Source: Euperipatoides rowelli
Taxonomy: Eukaryota; Onychophora; Udeonychophora; Euonychophora; Peripatopsidae
Reading direction: 5' to 3' (one strand)
DNA length: 11,615 nucleotides
Assembly (NCBI GenBank): GCA_003024985.2
Contig: PXIH01S0005978.1
Under the pieces are notes generated by a model that had not been told where the DNA came from, did not search any database, and was given only the letters and a program-made list of their open reading frames with translations. Numbering within the stretch: the stretch's first letter is position 1; each line of letters opens with the position of its first letter. Shown here piece by piece: positions 1 to 7,596 of this stretch. Both the position numbers and the translations under genes were made by a program.

Positions 1-117
1 TGTATGTTTAAAATTTATCAATTTGTTATATTTGGTCAAAAGACTTATCAAAATTCTTTTATACCTTTTAAATTTTAAAATTATTTTATACCTTTTATTT
101 ATCAAAATTTAATGTGG

Positions 118-369
118 CATCATGTCTATATTTTTGCCAGAAAATAATTTTGGAGGGTGTCTTGGTTGTAGCTCAGATTAAAGTAGGCTATAATAGGAGC
201 CTCCTTTAGCTAGGCCTATAGGCCTATATTTTTTATACATTTTTTTTTTTTTGGCTATTGAGATTTTTAAAGTTTAAAATTTGGGGGGGGGGGGTGTCCA
301 GACCCCCTGGACACCACCCCCCTCTCTAAATACACCCATGCATCCTATCTATATTTTTGCCAGAGAAAT
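118..369. repeat. Imperfect 28-nt direct repeats flanking a G-tract element
   Basis: Positions 118-145 and 341-369 share CATC, two variable bases, TCTATATTTTTGCCAGA and a following A-rich AAAT. The two copies start 223 nt apart and bracket a block containing TAGGCCTATAGGCCTATA (211-228), a poly-T run and the hairpin at 283-340. This could be a local tandem duplication or an unusually long target duplication around an inserted block. An 8-bp hAT-type duplication does not explain the full repeat length. Confidence 0.55.
283..340 (-). mobile_element. hAT-like transposon terminal fragment with G/C hairpin
   Basis: A run of twelve G (283-294) leads into GTGTCCAG (294-301), a 5-nt loop (302-306) and CTGGACAC (307-314), then a C-run. 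This forms a strong hairpin of about 285-322. It is followed by CCTCTCTAAATACACCCATG (321-340). Read on the minus strand, the terminus is CATGGGTGTATTTAGAG, nearly the same as the minus-strand end of the MITE at 11159-11554 (CAGGGTGTATCTATAGAG). No matching opposite terminus was found, so this is a fragment or a diverged solo end. The family assignment rests on the shared terminus and on general knowledge of hAT ends. Confidence 0.5.
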
Positions 370-1137
370 CTCTCATGGATTCAAGTCAAGTGGTTGTCAA
401 GAGCTGTATTATCGTTTTCAAATTAATATCGTGCTTAGTTGCTTAAACCTTATATTTTGTGATAAACATTGTTAGCGTTCTCATTACATATGTTATTTAT
501 AAATAATTTTGCCCATCATTTGTAATAGCTCCTTTAGCTTAAATTGCACAAGTCTAGGAAAAACATACATGTAGTCTATTTTTTTCATTGTTGTACTAAA
601 TATAAGGCTTTAATTAATTTGTAGAGTAATATAGTAACTTCAAGTTGTGTTCATATTGAACTGATTTTCCTGCATTGTATCTTATTGCTACTAGTGATTC
701 CATCATTCCAATTGGGCAGGCTATTTTATTTTATTGATGCTTTATCTGATTTGTGAGAGTCACATTCTGAATAATTTCATAATTTGGTTTAGAGATTTTA
801 AAGCTTTAAAAGGATAATATTATTAAGATATAATTATTAATTCCTTGTTCAATAATAATTTTATTGTCTTCCTTGCCCAACAGGATGTGTAAGATTTTAC
901 AGATCTACGATAAAATTGGATAAAATGTACCGGTAAAGATAAAAGTTATAAAATACTTTTTTTCTTCTTTCAAGTGATGGGGATATACTGTAAGTCCATG
1001 ATTAATCATCTTGGTCATGGAAATGATAGTTGAATTCTGAAATCTTTACTGTTCTTGTGAAAGGGATGTTTAGTTTATGGGCATTACTGCTATCGATATC
1101 TGACGTGTTGAAGTGAGAATTTGGTAGAAATTGGGGA

Positions 1138-1207
1138 AATTTTTTATTTAGCCTAAGTTGTTAATTTTAATGAATTAAAAATACCGTAACAACTTAAATA
1201 AAAAATT
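1138..1207. repeat. Near-perfect 60-nt palindrome interrupted by two 5-nt TA-N3-TA insertions
   Basis: The left arm 1138-1163 reads AATTTTTTATTTA, GCCTA, AGTTGTTA. The right arm 1187-1207 is the reverse complement of the same sequence without GCCTA. The right arm in turn contains TACCGTA (1182-1188), and dropping its CCGTA extends the pairing to the centre. With both 5-nt blocks ignored, 28 of 30 positions pair. The palindrome may be a small MITE-like or foldback unit; its flanks show no clear target duplication. Confidence 0.8.
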
Positions 1208-2032
1208 ATAATTCTTAAAGAATAAAGAGTGTCTGGGTAAAACAAGTAGTCTATAGCCTATGTTAAATAAATTCCTGTTTATCCCTTAAAATCCATAGGC
1301 TATAATTATAGCGTACTGTACTTGGGGGATGATGATGCCGATTTTGGGTCAATTTTGTTTTTGTAAAAATGGTATCATAGACATTTTAACAATAGAAACA
1401 ATCTAAATGAAACTTAAAAAATAGGAAAATAAGTTTTAAAAAATCTAAAAAATTATAAAACTGCTACAGTAGATTCACTTTTTATTTAATTAGGCTACTA
1501 GTACTTGTAAGCCTATGTCACAAATAATAACCAAGTGGGCAATTGTGGTGATTGCATTTTGTGCCAGTTTAGGATAAATGTGGTAATGAGGAAGAAGTGG
1601 GTGGAGGCAAGAAGGCTCCAGGCAAGAGGAGTTAAATTGACATTCTATTTTTGACAACATTTAGCCTAATCTAGGCTAGTTAAAAGCAATTTAGATCCAT
1701 TGCACTAATAAAATTTGGACTTAATAAATACTAGGCTAATTACAGCATATTATCATAACAAACTTTGTATTTTGGTCTACTTGCCTTGTCTTTTTTCATT
1801 TAATTAAAAAAAAACATACATTATTTTATTTAAAATGTGTACCAACGATAGTGTAATATTTGTAAACTTATTGTATTCAAGACGCATCTGTAACCCAGTC
1901 AAATGAGCCTGAGATGAAGTTGAATCCAGTAAATCTTTAAAATTTGATTAAATCAACATTGTTGAGAACTTCTTCTTTTTATTTCAACATTGTCATTAAA
2001 TATATTTTTTCTTTCTTTCTTTTTTTTTTTAG

Positions 2033-2170
2033 GGAAAGTTGATAAAACAATTTAGTCGACAGCTTGTGACCAAAGCAAGGATTCCTTCTGAATTGAGGGA
2101 CGAGCTGAAGCAGTACCCTAAACTCAAGCAATGGTTACAGGTTGTAGGACTCAGCAAGAATTCTATTGGG
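2033..2170 (+). CDS. ksr: KSR exon A: end of coiled coil and start of the SAM-like CA1 domain (partial)
   Basis: KSR proteins are RAF-related pseudokinases that scaffold RAF, MEK and ERK at the membrane. This 46-codon exon starts after a long T/C tract and AG at 2031-2032 and ends at donor G|GTATGT (2171). It is phase 0 at both ends. The peptide begins GKLIKQFSRQLV and continues through a basic/charged stretch to KQYPKLKQWLQVVGLSKNSIG. From memory, vertebrate KSR2 has GKLVKYFSRQL followed by a P-x-L-x-x-W motif at the same spacing, in the coiled-coil/SAM-like CA1 region that RAF kinases lack. That is why I call KSR rather than RAF. Read-through of the donor meets TGA at 2177-2179, which supports the exon end. 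The next exon continues the same fold in frame. Confidence 0.9.
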
Positions 2171-2642
2171 GTATGTTGAATTATACAGAGTTTTATCTCA
2201 TGTAATATTCTAAAAAATTAAAGATTTTATAATAATAATAAAACCATGCCTACTTTCCTTTCCTTTTACAGTATTAGGCTACACATCAAACCTCAGTTAC
2301 AAATAGAATGTTTTTTTTTTTCCTTATTAAAAATATGTTAATATTTAGATTGCCTTCATGCATCCCCTAACTGTTTGTCTGATCTTATGGATACTTATTG
2401 CATTCTGGGTTAATTACAATAGGTGGGATAGCATCCACTTGATTTTGGAGTGACCTTGAGTAATTTAACAGGGAAGTTGTTCATCATAATGCAGAAGAAA
2501 TTCCAGTAGAAGTTCTTGAATGTATTGTACAGTAGGCTATATAATTCTGCTAAGTCTTATGAAATCAAAGTTTTTAAACATTTTTTTTTTTTTTTTTCAT
2601 TTTTTATTTATTAAATTTTTTAGCACTTATGGGTGCAAAACT

Positions 2643-2762
2643 CATTAGGGTATAGGCTATCTTTTCTTTCAAAACTTGTGAAATGTTTCTTTCAATTTTA
2701 CTTATAAAAATAATTTTGTATCGGAATAAAATCTTATTTCATCAATAGGCTATCCCATAATG
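2643..2762. repeat. Imperfect inverted repeat enclosing about 84 nt
   Basis: CATTAGGGTATAGGCTAT (2643-2660) and the reverse complement of 2745-2762, CATTATGGGATAGCCTAT, match at 15 of 18 positions. Each arm contains a TAGGCTA heptamer (2653 and 2746). The 120-nt size and terminal pairing fit a very small MITE-like unit, but no target duplication was seen. Confidence 0.4.
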
Positions 2763-3485
2763 CAATCTGTCTTGTATTCAATACATATTGTATATTAGAA
2801 TAAATCAAGTTCAAAATGTAGGCCTAAATATAATATTGTACTGTAACTTAGGCTAATTCAAAATCGTTGAAATAGCCTAATATAAAAAAAAAAGACAACT
2901 AATGATTTTATCTCCTGATGTCTACTGTTTCTTTGCACCAAGGAGGTGCAGAATTACTACCAATCATAGGAATAGCCTATCTCTTCTGAATCCATTCCCT
3001 ATTTTTTTAAATATTTTTGTGTTTTGAATTAAACCAGAGATTGTTAAGACTTATGAAATATCTGTTGATGACATGCTTCATTCTACCAAGATTACAAAAT
3101 TTTTACCTATTCTGAAATAAATTATTATAAACATAACTTAGCAAAAAAAAAGTTCAAAATTGAGACTTGTGGGACATCTCTATCTGGTCATAATAACTTG
3201 TGCCTTATTCTGAAATAATACATAAATCTTTGCAACAAACTTAAAAAATTTAAATAAAGTACCGTTACACTTGTATTTTTGAAATTATTATCCTAATATT
3301 TAAAATCTATATACTAAAAATGTCTGTAGGCCCTATATTGTTAATGTTTGCTCTCCTCCTCAACCACTCATTGAGCAATAATGTTTGATTTACTGAGAGT
3401 TGCGCTAAAGCAGATCCGACAGTTCATTTTGGGATTCTTATGACGTTCCTGTCATGCGATAAATTTTTGAAAATGTAACGTAAAT

Positions 3486-3533
3486 GGAGCTCCAAAGTTT
3501 GCTGTCCAAGTGTATAGCAAACTCAGCACCTCC
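3486..3533 (+). repeat. Short hairpin, function unknown
   Basis: AGTTTGCT (3496-3503) and AGCAAACT (3516-3523) pair perfectly around a 12-nt loop. GGAG (3486-3489) can also pair with CTCC (3530-3533) across an internal loop. The stem is too short and interrupted for a confident microRNA precursor, so it is recorded only as a local inverted repeat. Confidence 0.4.
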
Positions 3534-3742
3534 AATACTCTAGAACAGACCGAGTGTGATAAAAAAACTTATTTGTAGCCACTGGATGGCATCTTTCACT
3601 AGTATTTCATAATACAATTTGTCTGTTTTAGATTATGAAATGTTTCATCTTGAAACAAGCATAATTTATGTTTTTTAATTAACTGAATATTGATCTTCAT
3701 ATTTTAGATGTTTTACTGATTTGATTCTCTTTGTTTTTTAAG

Positions 3743-3887
3743 TCGTTAGCTTCCTGCATCTATACTATGGAATCCTTACTTGAAACCACTGAGAAGGATA
3801 TCAAGCTTTTGTTGCAGAAATGCGGGTGTCGAGACGAAGAAACACGACGACTTATTTCTGCCATGCGTATCTTAAAAAATTATTCAG
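3743..3887 (+). CDS. ksr: KSR exon B: C-terminal half of the SAM-like CA1 domain (partial)
   Basis: The exon is 145 nt, enters in phase 0 and leaves in phase 1 at donor CAG|GTATTA. It encodes SLASCIYTMESLLETTEKDI, then a helix-rich stretch with the motifs LLLQKCGCRDEE and RRLISAMRILKNYS. From memory, vertebrate KSR has LSLEDLLEM, a variable helix, YGANREECARLN and LSCLRNV in the same order, so the C-G-x-x-x-E-E-x-x-R-L pattern and spacing are conserved. In vertebrate KSR1 this coiled-coil/SAM region helps bind RAF and the membrane; the same role here is inferred. The open frame runs on into the intron only by chance and becomes low-complexity Ser/His/Tyr sequence. A new start at the internal Met is unlikely because the first helix of the fold is in exon A. 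Confidence 0.93.
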
Positions 3888-4346
3888 GTATTATATTTAC
3901 AGATTGTTATTGTCATTCTTCTCATCCTTATTGTCATTTTTCTTATCTTTATCACCATTCACCAATATCCTAATTCATATTCTCATGCTTATGATCTTTG
4001 TTATTATTATTATTACGGTATTATTATTATTATTCTTATGCTTATATTTCTATCCTTATTACCGCAATCAGTATCATCTTCAATAGTTTCTTTCTCTTCC
4101 ATATCATCCTCATTTCCCTTATATTATGTTGATTATGTTAAACTCCGAAACGGAGCAAACCATATAATGAAGCCAATTGAAACTTGGATCCATTTCATCC
4201 CACTTATAAATAGAAAACAAATCAAGATTTAATTAGAGTTGAAAAACATAATTTTAGTGATTGAAATGTTTGTAATTATTTAATTTTTTTTACATAATTG
4301 TATCTGACAATTTATTGTTAATGGCATCTCCATTTTCTTTTAATAG
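3888..4346 (+). other. ksr: Intron B-C (459 nt, phase 1) with pyrimidine-rich simple sequence
   Basis: The donor is GTATTA and the acceptor is TTTTCTTTTAATAG at 4346. From about 3897 to 4130 the plus strand is degenerate T/C-rich simple sequence, with interspersed CAT/TTAT/CTTAT words and an ATT/TTA trinucleotide run (about 4001-4035) interrupted by TACGGTA at 4014. Stop codons are rare in parts of this tract, which produces several chance open frames. No exon is supported inside it. Confidence 0.85.
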
Positions 4347-4776
4347 ATCGTCAGCTGCAGGATGAGAAAGCTGTCAACACTAGTGATATTGATCTTCATT
4401 GGGACTCTTGGGACCTTTCACCTAAAATTCCTCCACGCACCCGACAAGCCCGGACATCAGTTCCAATAGAAGATATGCTTCAATCACCTCCACCTAATAG
4501 CCATGCTCCCTATTCTAGTGCTCCCCAAACTCCGCAAACACCTATTGAATTCAGTCCCATTGCCTCTCAACCGAGTCGAGACCGCCGCTACACCCCACCC
4601 CCTACCCCACCAATTTTAGGGAAGAAAAAGGAAAAATTAAAATTTCCCACCACACCACCACCTCATAAAAAGAACAATACACGCCTCAATCCACCTGAAC
4701 AGTTTCCTTTGACCAAGAGCAAATCGCACGAGTCCCAGCTGGGTGTTAGAGTCGATCAACTGGATCTTATATCTGG
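4347..4776 (+). CDS. ksr: KSR exon C: proline-rich linker and 14-3-3 site (partial)
   Basis: The exon is 430 nt. It completes a codon split after exon B (G|AT, Asp), encodes 142 full codons and leaves GG of a Gly codon at donor GG|GTGAGT. The order is: an acidic/Trp patch (DIDLHWDSWDLS); a Pro/Ser/Thr stretch with many S/T-P dipeptides; RRYTPPPTPP; a basic patch with KKKEKLKFPTTPPPHKK; and finally LTKSKSHESQLGVRVDQ. KSR1/KSR2 share TPP-basic-TPPP followed by RSKSHE-x-QLG-x-R-[IV]-D, in the CA2 region and linker (recalled from memory). In mammalian KSR1 the Ser of RSKSHE is phosphorylated by MARK3/C-TAK1 and bound by 14-3-3, keeping KSR in the cytosol. G+C is much higher than in the flanking introns. 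Retention of the next intron would stop at once at TGA 4778-4780. Confidence 0.95.
4715..4732 (+). other. Predicted 14-3-3 binding motif KSKSHE
   Basis: Codons 4715-4732 encode K-S-K-S-H-E. The presumed phospho-serine is TCG at 4724-4726. It aligns with RSKSHE around Ser392 of mammalian KSR1. The -3 position is Lys here instead of the usual Arg, a conservative change that could weaken a mode-1-like 14-3-3 site. Phosphorylation is inferred from the family, not visible in DNA. Confidence 0.8.
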
Positions 4777-5407
4777 GTGAGTGATTCATGTTCAGAATAA
4801 AATCTTGTATTTCTCAACTTTTTTTATTTTTTTTCATTAATTCATTATTGTATTTATAATTCAATGACTTATTGCTATAACTAGTGCTCAAACTATTTCA
4901 GAAAATATCACCATTGATCCTAGAGAGAGATTTGGATGAAAATTAAGTGATTACTGTATGTTTTTTTTTTCGCGAATAGTTATTTCAGAGTTTTTACTAT
5001 CCAACACATGACAAATTCACAAATTTTTAAATTCGCATTTGAGATTTTAAAATTTCTGTTAAAATACTCTGTTAATATAATCATAAACCTTCTCTAAAAT
5101 AATTTTGTTTACTGTAATTTACCTTATAAAATTAAATTGTTCCTTTTTAAGACAAATCTTAAAATACATTCAAAAACAAATGTAATAAAATACATTCCCT
5201 TTATTTAAAAAAAAATAATGAAAACAATTTATTTTCTGTACTCGATCTTTTTTTTAATAGATTCCCATAATTAAATACAATTCATTATCAATAACGTTTT
5301 TTCGTTTTTTTTTCTTTTCAAATATATTAGGATAGAAAATAAATTATGTTGATTACTATAAATACTGTACATAGATACATTATATTGCATTAATAAACTT
5401 GTTAATA

Positions 5408-5460
5408 TCAACACTGCATTATATTAAAAAAAAAAAAAAATATTTCAACACTGCATTATA
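5408..5460. repeat. 16-nt direct repeats flanking a poly-A run
   Basis: TCAACACTGCATTATA occurs at 5408-5423 and again, identically, at 5445-5460. Between them lie only TT, fifteen A (5426-5440) and TATT. Perfect repeats of this length around a poly-A tract are what a target-primed retroposition leaves if nearly the whole element body was 5'-truncated. Local duplication plus slippage would look the same. Confidence 0.6.
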
Positions 5461-5961
5461 AAGGGGCCGGCATTACTGAAATCTAATCTGGATGTGTGAG
5501 TTCCTTAATTAAATTAAATTTCAGGCATTCCCCTTTTCTTTAAACTGAAAAATACTGTATTTTAGTATTAACTTGCTTAAATCACTGGTCAAATGAAGAA
5601 AGTTGAAAGAGCAGAAAGTGTTTTTCAACCAATGGTATGTTGAGATGGTCGGCAAGAACTTCAAAAAGGTAAAGGCATTTCTAGCATCAGTGAAATAATA
5701 AAAAAAATGATTTGATTATTAAAGGCTTTATTCAATCTGATAAAAAAAAAAGCCATTGAAGAATTTGAAATGTAAATCATTTTCTCTTTTTTTTTAAATA
5801 TTTTTGTTATTAGCTAGTGTTGCACTTAATTTAAAAAACGAAAATAAATGACGTGTTGATTTTTTTTTTCATTAAAAAGTTAAATGCACACTTTATTAAA
5901 AATTAAAGATTTAGCACTTTGAATGTTTTTAATGAGTATTACGGTAATATTGGTGAATCTT

Positions 5962-6003
5962 TATTTTCGCGAATATATGACTGCCGCGAAACTCGCGAAA
6001 ATA
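5962..6003. repeat. CGCGAA-rich hairpin, probable repeat-family fragment
   Basis: TATTTTCGCGA (5962-5972) and TCGCGAAAATA (5993-6003) are perfect reverse complements around a 20-nt loop that itself contains CCGCGAA. A decayed copy, CTCGTGAAAA, follows. Such CpG density stands out in this AT-rich intron. A similar block lies in reverse orientation near 4952-4980 (TACTGTATG, T-run, TCGCGAATAGTTA), resembling the reverse complement of 5990-6033. The two may be ends of one roughly 1.1-kb element or two scattered copies. Confidence 0.5.
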
Positions 6004-6820
6004 TTACTCGTGAAAAAATCCATATATACAGTATTTTGTATTACAGGGTCTTTATAAAAAGTAAGTTACTAATAATTTAGCAATGGAAAAAAAAAAATAA
6101 AGATTTTAAAGTTTATGAAAGAAAATTACTTCATCTGCTGCAGTTGAATAGAGTTTTTGAAAAGCAGAAAATTATGCCATTAATTAGATTTTATTAGGAT
6201 ATACTTTTGAGTACCTAGGTATCAAATATTCGATCGATTAAAATGAATACAGTTAGACAATTATTTGATAAGTGAATATGAAATTCTATTTTAACAAGAA
6301 ATTTTTTTTTTAAAAAAGTCCCTCTTTAAGGAAAGACTGTTGAAAAATAATGTATTTGGCATAATATTAATTTTTAAATGCTAGTAATCAAAATTATAAC
6401 AAAATAATTTTTGGAAATCCAATTTAAATTAAATTACCGTAGTTAACTGATTTTTTAACATATTGTTATAAAGCTATTTTATTAGACCAGCAATGTTGAT
6501 ACTTCATCAGTATTTTGCCACAGTTAAGAGTTTAATTCAATAGGTTAAAGCTCTGCTGCCCATTGCCAGATGATTGTGAACTTGATATAGGGGAAGGGGG
6601 TCTATCTATTATATGAGAGTATTATTTATTTTTGGATCTTGTGTGTACCTGTCTAACTCTGGCCCGTGACGCAAGGACCGATGACTCACCTCCTTAATGA
6701 CAGTTTACAGTGAAAAAGCGTGTGTATGCATCAATTGCTAGGCAAAAGTTAGGAGAATATGTTATGGAATGTTTAATTGCAGGCAAGGATATTAGAACAC
6801 ATTATTTAGACTAAGACTAA

Positions 6821-7156
6821 GAGCCAAAGAAGAGTAAGATACCTTGTACTAGAATCATCAGGAATAGTCCAACAGATTACTGGTTACAATTCATGAGATT
6901 TGCAGCCTTCACTGACTGGAGACAGTTTGTGTACTGAGCTAATCTCATAGCTGGACACAGGTCCTGCAATTAGCAGTTTGGACGTTCACTAAACTGCATT
7001 TTTCTTAAAGTCTCCTCCTTAAACCGGCTTCATGTAGATGTTCCTAAACTCAGGTTAAGGCAATGGCGATCCGCCTTACTGGATGTCTCCGAGACTGAAG
7101 CAACATTCTATAATCCTGTTCAGTCAATTATTCGATGGCTGCACGTGACGGAGTAA
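6821..7156 (+). pseudogene. Coding-like remnant, unidentified
   Basis: One plus-strand frame runs from 6821 to TAA at 7154-7156 with only two internal stops (TGA 6935-6937, TAG 6971-6973). The composition is protein-like, including segments such as PTDYWLQFMRFAAFTDWRQF and a later W-R-x-A-L-L-D-V-S stretch. There is no ATG start, no convincing splice boundary and no family I can name. The surrounding island 6590-7160 is less AT-rich than the intron. A decayed transposable-element gene is the most natural reading, but chance openness is possible. Confidence 0.25.
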
Positions 7157-7585
7157 TGTTATCAATCACTGTCAAAATATGCTTGGCCTTTTACATTAGA
7201 CAAATCACAATGTGGTTATATTTTTTGTGAAAAAAAAAAGCTGCATGAACTCATAATGGCTAACCCTATGTCTTTTTTTTTAACCAAAAAGAAAAAAAAA
7301 AGCTTATCAAGTTTTTAATAAACTTTTTTTTCATGTTTGTTACTAAGCTTTTTGTTAAACTAAAATAAAATTTAAAATCTTTATTGATTGATTGTTAAAA
7401 TATTGTTTATTTTCTGATCTTTGCTCAAAGATAAATGTTAAACATCTAATAAAAAAAGTACTTATAAACTAAAGGTTAAATGATTCATTTTAACTCGTTC
7501 TCTTTATCTTGGTAAATCGATTATTTTCAGTCATCTCCGAGATTAGTTCAATTTGCACGATACGTTTGTGAATGACCAGCACTAA

Positions 7586-7596
7586 ACGTCACGTCA
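7586..7596. promoter_or_regulatory. Tandem ACGTCA (CRE/ATF-like half sites)
   Basis: ACGTCACGTCA places two ACGTCA motifs five bases apart in a patch (7490-7700) with more CpG than its neighbourhood. TGACGT is the core of ATF/CREB sites. No promoter, start site or alternative first exon can be shown here, so an intronic enhancer role is only a possibility. Confidence 0.2.

Larger units (their letters stand above)
1..2032 (+). other. ksr: Upstream KSR intron (partial), no exon recognised
   Basis: This stretch precedes exon A and ends in a polypyrimidine tract (about 2010-2030) and the acceptor AG at 2031-2032. I looked for the expected preceding KSR sequence (N-terminal coiled coil) and found no splice-bounded open frame resembling it, so the upstream exon is probably outside the window. 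The stretch holds a G-tract hairpin that looks like a hAT transposon end (283-340), an interrupted palindrome (1138-1207), many TAGGCTA/TAGCCTA heptamers and poly-T runs. An acceptor-like CAG near 884 is followed at once by stops in the likely frame. Confidence 0.7.
184..2979. repeat. Cluster of TAGGCTA/TAGCCTA heptamers
   Basis: Exact TAGGCTA or TAGCCTA occurs at 184, 1149, 1254, 1296, 1491, 1662, 1672, 1732, 2275, 2533, 2653, 2746, 2849, 2873 and 2973. TAGGCCTA variants occur at 211, 219 and 2819. Apart from one copy at 10199, I found none in the remaining 8.6 kb. With 30% G+C and independent bases, about one would be expected in the whole window. The form TA-N3-TA is that of a Tc1/mariner excision footprint, but the cause is not established. 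Confidence 0.7.
2171..3742 (+). other. ksr: Intron A-B (1572 nt, phase 0)
   Basis: The donor is GTATGT and the acceptor is TTTTTTAAG at 3742. No additional exon was recognised. The intron contains a 17-nt T run (2581-2597), an imperfect inverted repeat (2643-2762), several TAGGCTA heptamers up to 2979 and a small hairpin (3486-3533). The stretch 3390-3600 is less AT-rich than its surroundings but has no long open frame. Confidence 0.8.

Noticed and set aside
281-475. 64-codon open frame over the G-run and hairpin
   Set aside because: Its first third translates the G/C hairpin of a transposon end and the rest is AT-rich intron. No family similarity.
880-910. CCCAACAG acceptor-like site as the start of an upstream KSR exon
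   Set aside because: It is followed by GATGTGTAAG, with a stop in one frame and no coiled-coil-like peptide in any frame.
1590-1636. Gly/Lys-rich open stretch as a possible exon
   Set aside because: Short, ends at TAA, not bounded by a good acceptor and donor, and does not resemble the KSR N-terminus.
3820-4232. Two overlapping open frames (3820-4086 and 4038-4232)
   Set aside because: The first is a shadow frame of exon B running into pyrimidine-rich simple sequence. The second lies wholly within that intron. Both give low-complexity Ser/Leu/Tyr runs because T/C-rich DNA has few stops.
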